From Heliopora coerulea (Eukaryota; Cnidaria; Anthozoa; Scleralcyonacea; Helioporidae): DNA of 64,000 nt. The stretch spans positions 310,001 through 374,000 of the forward strand of contig JASJOG010000146.1 in NCBI GenBank assembly GCA_030142905.1, in the 5' to 3' direction. The stretch's first letter is position 1. Each line of letters starts with the position of its first letter. Positions 24,301 to 33,700 of the stretch are shown one piece after another. The translations under genes were made by a program, and so were the position numbers. Below the pieces are notes generated by a model. That model searched no databases, was not told the origin of the DNA, and saw only the letters and a program-made list of their open reading frames with translations.

Positions 24301-25740
24301 TAATCATAAGCCAATTAACAAAAGAAAAATTATGTAATCCACAACTTCTACTTTCTTCAACTTTGTTTTATACTAGTATTTTGCAAAAAAATATGAAAAG
24401 GAAAACTACCTGTAGACAATTAGCAGAAATTGTGAACTTTGGAATTGAATGATAAATTTGTGAATATGAATATTGACACAGGTGCAACCAGAGTCATCAT
24501 GATTGAAGCACTTGTTCACATTTGAACCGATCTTTTGCAGCATGGCTAAACTATACACAAGTTTCTTTATTATCCAACTTTGTCAAAACAATATTTGGAA
24601 CATTTTTGCCAAAATAGTATTAACAGGTAATTAGTTAAAGGGGGCCTAGATTAGGACCTTAAAATGGATGATTAATCTGCATTTAAAAGCAGACATTGTT
24701 GAGAAGGAGCTGGTGGAAGTGCTGTAATTTATTGTCAGATGTTTTTGGAGATTATATTACATAAGTGTTGGATACTGATGTGCCTCGAAAAGCCAAACTT
24801 AAACTCTTTTATAAATAGATCATTTTTTCACCATTTCCTACTAATCAAAATTTTACATTTACTGTAATAGAAAGTTTTTCCAGTTATAAAAACAATTAGA
24901 TTTTGATTTATCAAAACTGATGAATTTTAATGTAAAACTGATTTAATCATAAAAAATTCTTCATACTTCAAAACTGTTGAATTAACACTGGCTTATTAAT
25001 TTCAATGAAAAAATTGAAAATACAGTCCAAAATTAATGTTCTATTAGTTTTCATATCATTAAAAACAAAGTTGGACAATAAAGTTGATTACTATGATTAT
25101 TATACTGAATCACCAACATATGATAGTCATACCAGAGATGTTGTTTAATTTTGGGGCTTTGACTTCATGGATTGCAAACAATTCTGGACCTAAGCTGGGC
25201 ATCATTCAAATAATCTATAAAATAAAAAATATAACAAAATAGTCAGTTTTATAACAGATTTAATGTTTGGTAATGATGCCTGAAGTTCAGTAATCCTTAA
25301 TGACATGCCATGGCCTTTTTTCAAGGAATATATAACAGTTTGAAATATGTGACTCCTCAAGCCATTTCCCACATTTTTTAAGGCCACATTTAATTGAAAT
25401 CTAATAGCTACAGTTGCATGTTTCAAAAATTTGTCCCATTAAGGTTTGTTAAAGAGATGTATCATCTGCAATACAATTGTAGATCAAGTGATCAAGGTTC
25501 ATTTTTGGTATATCATTATAATTCTAGTTCTCTGACAGATGCTATCCTAAATTATTCCCATTCCTCTACAGAGCTTTAATGGCTAAAGAGAAGACACATG
25601 GTGAACATTTTATCTATTTTAAAAGGGAAAAGTCCATTGGGGTCAGTTCATCACCATCCATGGGTTTACAAGTAGGTTTGACGATAAACTGAAATTACTA
25701 ATAGACCAAGGCTATAAATACATGTACATTAATTTTATTT

Positions 25741-25892
25741 TCTCAATATGCACACTCTCAAGCTGTTCTCTCAGAAAAACTTTCTGAGTCCTTGACGGGA
25801 ATCGAACCCGTAACCTTCTGATCACCGGTTCAATTTCCATCAGGGACTCAGACAGTTTTTCTGAGAGAACAGCTTGAGAGCGTGCATATTGA
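25741..25892. mobile_element. Inverted-repeat element with a tRNA-like centre
   Basis: Arms of about 51-53 bases (25741-25793 and 25842-25892) are inverted copies with few mismatches, sharing CTCAATATGCACACTCTCAA and TCTGAGTCC. The 48-base centre carries, on the minus strand, ACGGGTTCGATTCCCGT, a perfect tRNA T-arm stem-loop and B-box, plus a diverged copy on the + strand (CCGGTTCAATTTCC). It looks like two tRNA-derived SINE heads joined in opposite orientation. Confidence 0.7.
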
Positions 25893-26126
25893 GAACATAA
25901 TTACCAAGCTACCACAATTACATCATTGATTAATTTTATTCTTTAACTGTTCAACTGTGATAGTAGATTAATAAATTATTACATACCCCAGCCTCAAATC
26001 TTATAATCCAATCTAGACTACAGCAGTACAGGTAAAGTTTCCCTTACTCCCACTAAAATTGAACACTTCCTTTGTATCGAATGACTGATTAATTACCATT
26101 GAAATCTAATACAAAATAAAACTTAC

Positions 26127-27287
26127 CCAATCTGTCACGGTAGTATCCTTTTTCAATTCTGGTAGCAATAACAAACACAAAATGTTTGACCATAAATCTG
26201 CCTTTGACAAGTGCTGCTTAAACTTGTGGCTAAACTACATGAAGCAAAAAATATACCACTTAGAAAGAGCAATCAATAAACCAGATTGAAAATAATAAAA
26301 TTCGAGTAAGCTTTGGAAGGTCAGCCATAAGGTGAACAGATATGTCAGCTGCCCCAGTTTCTTCTGAATGAAGGCCAAATTAGACAGTTTAAATATATAT
26401 ATATATATATATATATTGGCATTACTGCTTTATACATGTAATCTAAAACCATAAAGATGGGAAAATGAAAACTATTATAAAATGGATTAATTCAAGTACA
26501 TGCCCAGCCCACATCTCTTTGTTCTTTGTACAAACATGTGGAAATTAATCTTTTGTAACATTTTAATGGTAAAGTATTTTGCTTGGATCTCCCCCCTCTG
26601 GTTTCCAAGTTTTTAAAGTACTATGAAGCAATGAGGAAGCACATACTTGAATGAACCCAATAAAATGTAATTTTTATATAACATTTGTGAAAAAAGTTAT
26701 TAACATAAAATTCAGTCTGTTGTATAAGAATGATTTCTTAAAAACTATTCAGTCTTGGTCCTAACAATTTGAAATGCGAACCTGAGCCATGGATGTGTTG
26801 AAATACACCTTTCAAGTAGAAAGACGCAATTGGCTTTTCGTATGAACATAGAACTTCTCTGTCTTTCAATTTAGAACTGTTTGTGCCACATGGCGGCCAT
26901 TTTGAAAAATAAGTCAGACGACTTCACTTCACTATCATCAAAGGCTTCATGAATTATCAATTTGAAAGCTTCTTCTGTTAAATAAATACATTAAAGACTT
27001 TCCCTCGGGTTGTAATTTAGTTTAATATACAAAAAAAAATTAAGAAAGTGGACAGTTTTCTTGCGAAATGCCGAGATCTAAGTTGCCGGACCAACATCAC
27101 GTGCTGTGAACATTTAGATCTTTTTTTGTCTTTTTTACGGCAAAAAGACGCACAAGTACAGCACCGAGATGCAATAGAAACTACCATAACTCGTTTCAAG
27201 TACTTATAGATAAGCTTACAAGGATATATTACCTATGAAATGCAACCGTATTACAAGAAATTCAAATCTTCTCCACCTTCCCTCCAT
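26127..27287 (-). CDS. Candidate first two coding exons of an unrecognised gene
   Basis: This is a tentative model. Exon 1 (27233-27287) starts at an ATG in a good context (TCAAGATGG) within the only CpG-containing stretch nearby, reads MEGRWRRFEFLVIRLHFI and ends at phase 1 before GTAATA. Exon 2 (26127-26213) follows an acceptor TTTAAGCAG, joins in phase, reads ALVKGRFMVKHFVF then VIATRIEKGYYRDRLG, and ends at GTAAGT. The amino-acid run in exon 2 looks coding (basic and aromatic, few low-complexity residues), but another frame of the same segment is also open. No family is recognised and no confident third exon was found. Confidence 0.3.
26392..26416. repeat. (TA)n microsatellite
   Basis: Twelve TA units. 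Confidence 0.9.
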
Positions 27288-27839
27288 CTTGACTTCGTGG
27301 TTTCCGGTTTAATTAACGAAGTCTATCCGGCAAAGCTCGGAAATTTCCGACCTTCTCACGGCCTCTCCACAAAATTCCGAAAACTAGAATAAAATTTTGG
27401 AATTTACAATTAATGAATCTGTTATCGTAGTTGTCATGCCTCAGTTTAATTAGTCCTAGCAATTTGAATGTGAAATGCGCTTTCACGTTGTTGTAAAGGT
27501 ACTGAAGAAGGAACGTTTTAATTTAGATTTCAGACAAATGAGGACAGGAGACACAAATTTGCCATGAACAGCAGGTTAAATAGGCGGAGCCCGTGGCACG
27601 TGTGCCGTTAACCTACCTCCCCGGAAAAAAGGGTGGACAGAAAGGAAACTTGGGATTATGTATTACCCATGAAATGTGTTTCCTTTCGTGCTACAAAAGT
27701 ATATCCTTTAACAGATTCAATTTGATGAAAAAAACCCAAAAAAAAATCCTCGTTGTCACTGAGTTTGTTGAAACAAAGTAACACTATCCACTATAAAAAG
27801 GAGTTTCAATCCTTAAAAAAACGGTTGGATGGAGGCGGT

Positions 27840-28342
27840 GGCGTAGGAAGTAAATGTAAGTTGGGGGGGCAAAACCTTTCAGGGCACGGAAATGGCACCC
27901 TCAAAATAGAAAAAAAATAGATAACATCGGTTTTACCAGTTCTTTTGACCGAGATTATCATTTTAGTAAAACTGAAAATCGTTAGCTTGAAGATTAGTGT
28001 CCAATGTTGCTGGTTTTACCGATTCTATTGTTTGATTAATTTGTGATGATACGTCGGGATTCTCGGATACTAATTCAACAAGAAAAGCTCTAGTTTCTTG
28101 GATAGATTGACACCAGAACAAAAGTGATGTTGTTCAATGTGTTCTGTTTTTTTCATATTCTTATGTATCTTTTAATCTTTAAGCCCAAGCAAGAGGACAT
28201 AAACTCACTGATGTGTTACACTTCGTTATACAAAGGCTTTTCTTTTTCCTTTAATTAGAGCACTTTTCATGCTTAAAAAGGGCGTTTTTTTGTTGTTTCA
28301 AAAGGGGGGCACGTGCCGCCAGTGCCCCCCGGTTCCTACGCC
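27840..28342. mobile_element. Non-autonomous DNA transposon with GGCGTAGGAA ends
   Basis: Terminal GGCGTAGGAA at 27840 and TTCCTACGCC at 28333-28342 are exact inverted repeats, flanked by G- and C-rich subterminal runs (GGGGGGGC, then GCCCCCCGG). The word GGATGGAGGC flanks both sides (about 27827 and 28346), a plausible target duplication. The ends resemble those of hAT-type elements found in many invertebrate genomes (from memory). There is no transposase ORF inside. Confidence 0.65.
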
Positions 28343-28697
28343 GATGGATGGAGGCAGGATGTAAATGATACGGCATGCACCATGGTAAGAGATGAGAGAA
28401 AGAAATTCCATTGGTGACAATGCAGCTTGTGTAGGTCTGCAAGTTGAGAGTAAGATGCTTGTCATTTGTTTGTACTAAACCTGAACATTTCCTCTGTCAG
28501 TACTTCCTCAAATCAACTAATTGTTGCTTTGCCCCCGAAATGCTAGGAATCCTTGTCAATTATTTATAAACCCTACTTAGCCAAAACCCAACCTACAGCC
28601 TTGGAGTAGCAGTGGCTAACATCCTCAGCAGGAGGGACAAAAACAGAGAGACCTAGACCTAGACATCAATGGGAGATTTACTGTGAAGAAAGAACTG

Positions 28698-28792
28698 GTT
28701 AAGGGGCAAGGCTTATCCCCTCGATGAGTAAACTCATTTGGTGTTAGCCAGAGTAAAAGTATGCAGTGTGCCCTTGCCTCTTAGTGAGTTAA
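28698..28792. mobile_element. Copy of the TTAA-ended MITE family
   Basis: Starts GTTAAGGGGCAAGG, core GAGTAAACTCATTTGGTG then TTAGCCAGAGTAAAAG, ends CTTAGTGAGTTAA. Confidence 0.8.
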
Positions 28793-28811
28793 GGAGATGG
28801 CTGTAAACTGA

Positions 28812-28882
28812 TTAATGGGCAGGGCTTGTCCCCTGGGCAAGTAAAATCATCTGGTGTTAGCTGGAGTAAAAGTAGTTAGTGT
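28812..28882. mobile_element. 3'-truncated copy of the TTAA-ended MITE family
   Basis: Starts TTAATGGGCAGGGC and keeps the core AAGTAAAATCATCTGGTG, but lacks the right terminus. It lies 20 bases after the previous copy. Confidence 0.7.
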
Positions 28883-30060
28883 TTACAAAGATTCAACTTT
28901 CAGCTCAGAGTAAGTACAGGTAGTTGTGTGAAGCAATAAAAATTACCAGTGGTATTGCTGCCAACACTCCTGGACTATGAACAAAACTAGCACGAGTGTG
29001 CTATTTTTGACAAATCTTTACTGTGAATAAACTGAAAAAATTTTCAATAATACATGTGTAGCTCTTTGTTCTTGCTTTTACCCTAAGATATATTACTTGT
29101 TTGATGTTCTTTTTACACATTTAATTTTCTGAGTTCATCTTTTGGGAAAACAAGTTTGCAAGAAGCTTTTCAAAAATGCAAACTGATGGACACCTGAACA
29201 GAATGGCTAGAAATATTTAGTATTGACAGAACCTAAGGTTCTCACTAATTACAGTAATTATAATACTAATTATAAAATACCTATGATAACAATAATTTAT
29301 TATAATACTAATTATAAAATACATATGATAACAATAATTTGCCAGTTCTAGAAAAACAATAACAACGACAGCAAAAAAAATAAATAAAATGGAGTTTGTA
29401 TGATTGCTGCTGAATAGCAGTGAGTAGCTTCCAGAAAACCAGTCTTCAGAATTGTCTTTAACATGAAATTCAGACCATGTAATCACTAAAGATAAGAAAA
29501 AAACAACTAAATGCTGGTGTCATTCACTTTTGAAGTAAATTTAGATTGATACACAGTAAGTTTGCTCCAGGTTTGATCTGTCTTCAAATCATATCTGTTG
29601 CTCTAACTGTGTTGAAATGTTAACTTCAGACATCATTTTACTGAGATTGACTTGAGTTTTCATGAATAAAACTAATTAGAAACAATTTCCACCTGTAAAA
29701 TTTTTAAAAAAGAGTTTTCATGAACCAAATTGAAATTACAAAATGAAAGTTAAGCTTGCTTCATTCTTTTGAAAGAACTCTTAAAATGGTAAAGAACAGT
29801 TTTCACAACTCTAAATTTCTGAACTTATTTATTTATTTTATAATGCTTAATTTCTTGAATTAAACTCTAATTCTATTTTAAATTTATTACTATTTTTTCA
29901 TATGTTTATTTCAGTTTGGCAGTTGCTCAAGAATTTAGCTGTAAACTATCAGATCAACACTGACATTTTGCTAAAAAAGCTCATGGCCTAAAAGACTGGT
30001 AAATTACTTCCTGTATTACCAACATTACATGACTCATTTCATTTCATTCTTAAGATATTG

Positions 30061-30622
30061 AGATACATACGGAGATGAGGATGGTGAGATGGATGTGTGG
30101 TGTATTGCTGAGGGATAGAGTGCCAACTGCAGAGCTGAGGGAAAGAATGGGGATTGAGTCAGTGTCTGACGCCGTGAAACGGAATAGGTTAAGATGGTTG
30201 GGACATGGGCTGTGGAAGGATGATAATGATTGGGTGAAAAAGATCATTCACTATCTAAAATGTAGAAAACAAGCTTCTTGCCATTTTGAGCGAAGGCCCT
30301 TTGTCCAGAGATTATAGCTTGTTTTCTATATTTTAGATAGTGTATAAACTCAAGAACGCCGCTGTTTTATTGAAGCTATCTATGCTGGACCTCCGCACCT
30401 TGAAAAAGATCATGTCATTCAAGGTGGAAGGTAAGAGAGGACAGGGAAGGCCAAGGATGACATGGAGCCAGGTGGTGGAAAAGGACATGAGAGAGTGCGG
30501 GTTGAAAAGGGAAGATGTAAAGGATAGGGAGAGGTGGAGTAGGCTGCAGGGTAAAGCCACCAGCCAACCCCTGTGTAAGCAGGGAAAACGGCCGTAAAAT
30601 GACTGTTGTTGTTGTTGTATGT
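30061..30622 (+). pseudogene. Non-LTR retrotransposon (LINE) 3' fragment, interrupted by an insertion
   Basis: The left part encodes RMVRWMCGVLLRDRVPTAEL and LRWLGHGLWKDDNDWVKK, and the right part MSFKVEGKRGQGRPRMTW and VVEKDMRECGLKRED. Together these are the conserved region after the reverse transcriptase in many LINEs (R-RLRW-GH, then DDWVKK, then GxGRPxxTW). The right part continues to CKQGKRP and a stop and then a (TTG)n tail, the usual 3' microsatellite end. A 153-bp insertion with a 13-bp target duplication separates the halves and shifts the frame. A second 3' fragment of the same family lies at 60362-60665. Confidence 0.8.
30248..30400. mobile_element. 153-bp foldback insertion inside the LINE fragment
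   Basis: Flanked by a 13-bp direct duplication TGAAAAAGATCAT (30235-30247 and 30401-30413). Removing the insert and one copy re-joins the LINE-like reading at the expected place. Inside are 27-bp inverted arms (30249-30275 and 30316-30342) with one mismatch around a 40-base loop, then about 58 bases of non-inverted tail. Confidence 0.8.
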
Positions 30623-30791
30623 TGAGATAAGTTTTAAATTGATATGTGAACTACTAAATGTGTCCTCCAATTATGGAGACAGTATCATGACTTATTGAGA
30701 AATCATGTATGAACCTCATGACACTTAGAATATCACATGATCAAAAATACTACTGCAGATTTCTCACCTTGGCAGGACTAATATCCTTGGA

Positions 30792-33700
30792 TCATATCTC
30801 ACCATCAGGAAACTGGGTCAAAAATGCTTCAGGGTGATGCTTCTGAATAGCTTTTAATATGTCCTTCTTTTCCTTAAGAGACATGCTTAAATCATCCAGT
30901 ATTAAGTTGATCAAGTTTTCAAGTTCCTTTTTTGTAAACTGCTTCTTTTGCTGTTCATATTCCAACAGTGAAACACGCTGACACATACTGACGACTGGCA
31001 GGTCAGTTTTTCCCTGTTCAAAAACTTGAAGTGTTTCTTGCAAATAGTTTGTCACATCATCTGGTATATAGAACAGGTCACACTGCACCTCCACCATAAA
31101 ATTTACTAAATAGTACACAGCATTCTGAAACGAGGAAGCTCATGTTAACATCAATAAGCCCACAAAGATTGTACATGGCTCTCATGGTAATTAACCCATT
31201 AAGGGGCAAGGGCACACCTTATAATTTTACTCTGGTTAATGCCAAATGATTTTGCTTGTCAAAGGGATGAGTCCTGCACCTTAATGGGCTAAAACACAGG
31301 TAAATATAAATTGATCACACAATCAGGCCTCTTATATGAGACACATGAAAGGCTTGTATAAAAGTTCAAAGTACTATGCCCACTTCTTTGAAAAGCCATC
31401 ACGTGCCCTATGTAAGGTACATCTGACATATGCCACATGTTTTTTCTGTGTACAAAAGGCCCCAGTACCATCAATACCTATAAGAAATCCATGCTGCTTG
31501 ACAATCTCATAGTCCATCAACATCAAACTGCAGGTATGTGCAGTATACAGAGGAACAGATCCAGAGATTTCTAGAGCAAACTGCTTCAAGTGATGTACTT
31601 GGAATGAATATAAATGTGTAGTGTGTGAACTTGCCTGGAAGTGTTACATGCCTCTAGAAAATTTCTAGAAAAAGCTATCACAGAAAACCATAAACAAACA
31701 GTACCTGATCTAGCTGCTGACATTCAGGAACAATGAATTTCATGAATTTAACACAGACACCTTGTCTTGAATTCAGATCTGGAACTGGTTGGATATCATT
31801 CTCAATGGATAAATACATAAATTGTAGAAGTTTCTGCAAGTGTTGTGCCTTATTCATGGGCAGTAATATGATTAGTAACTGTAGGGCCCTCAGGGCAATG
31901 TCATACTTTTCAACTTGCAGCAACCGTACCACCTCACAAACCACTTCTTGCATATTGACAGGCAGTAAAGTCTCCACAATGGAATTATAGTAATCTTTCA
32001 GAGTCCTCATAAGTCCCAGGATGCTGTCATTCCAAGAGTTCCTAAAACCAATCTCAGTTTTTCTTGGAAGTGGGTACTTCATTTGGGCATCAAAACATTC
32101 AATTGTTGCCCTTAACCACGTTTTTTCTTTGTCATCGTCACACATTTCCAAAGTTTGGTCAAGTTGATGCAGGCCCATTTGGTAAACCTCCTCACATTTT
32201 AAAGTATTTGTAGTCACTACATCATATTCATAGTCGGCATAACTTTCAAAAGACTCCAGCAAATTTTCCAACATTGGAATTTCAATCAGTTGCAGCAGTC
32301 TAACAGCAGCAATCTCTCGTCGCAAAATATCCACTTCCCTGATTGTGATTTCTTTCTTTAAAGGCAATAAAGCTTTGTCTCTATAATCAAATAGAATTTC
32401 CCAAATTTAAAACAAATTATATCATACCCTACAGCTTGCTTTAATTTGAAAAAAATTTGACCTTCAAAATTCTGCTAACACATAAGAATTTCTTTTACTT
32501 ACTAGAGGGCAGGGCTCACCCCTTTGGTGAGTAAAATGATCTGATCTGGCATTAGCCAGAGTAAAATACTAAAGTACATCCATGCTCCCTAATGGGTAAA
32601 TGCATGAACAGTGATCACTTTTTGCATCAGAACTTGCCATAATTACAAATTCCCAGCTTAGGACAGGGCTTTGGGGTTAACCTTTAGTTTGCCGTAATAT
32701 AATTCTGATGTTTCATAATTTCATACTTTATTTTTTGTGCCTTACTATTATTTACATCATTTAAATTTTTTATGATTATATTCTTACAAAACTACTTGAA
32801 TGTTCACTATATTTTACTTGAATTGATTGGTATGACAAATAAAAGGGCACAAGAATTCAAACACAGGAAACTGTGTTGTGAGGAGTCTATGATATTTAAA
32901 TGAAAGAAGTTTTGTTCTACCTTCTGGAAGAATTGTTTTAATCAGTTAATTAATCAATAATATTCACTGGACTGTTTCTTCAATATACTGGTACATGCTT
33001 TATGAATTTGAGAATTACACTGTATCCTGCACAGCATGTCAATCCAGCATCCTTTTACAACAAAGAAAGAATCCAAAAGATAAAGAGCCTTTTCTCCTTC
33101 AAAACAATTAACGTCCCTGACTGAGATTAAAACCAGAGAAACATGCAAACTGTTACTGGTAAAACCTCAAAGTAGCTCAGTTTCACAAACTTTCTCACAG
33201 ATAGTTGATTAGCTGGTTTATTCCAGTTCATTTCATATGGATCAATATTCTTATGATTTAATAGCACTCATCCTTTCTCCAAACTGATCTTATCTCCAAA
33301 TTATTGCTCCAAGGAAAATGTACTTTAATGTTGAAATTTTCAAGGTGTAATTGTATTCATTTTAACTGTAAGAAATATTTAGTGCTCCTAATAAAACTTC
33401 AATCTTTCAAAATAAAAAATATACTGTCACTACAAGTTTTATCAGTTATTACTTCCAGAAAGTCATATTACAGCCAAACCTGTATTAAGCGGACACCCTC
33501 GGGGAACAGGCTAGTGTCCGCTTAATAGAGGTGTCCGCTTAACAGAGGTTCTCGTCACCAGGCCCCTCCCCCCCGTGGTACGGGCTGGGTCTTACCACCA
33601 GCAGCAGTACGGTACGATCAACAATGGATTCTTTTCTAAGAGTATCACAGGAATGTTTTTCCTTTTTATAGCAAGTGATACAATAAGCCACAGAAGCGCC

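Larger units (their letters stand above)
18275..26100. other. AT-rich gene-poor spacer
   Basis: Only short ORFs without recognisable domains are present. It holds simple repeats (AAC at about 22665-22685, AAT at 23787-23806, AAAT at 24205-24300) and the inverted tRNA-like element at 25741. One minus-strand segment with a GTAAGT donor (about 20587-20638) keeps an open frame, but its acceptor is weak. Confidence 0.5.
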
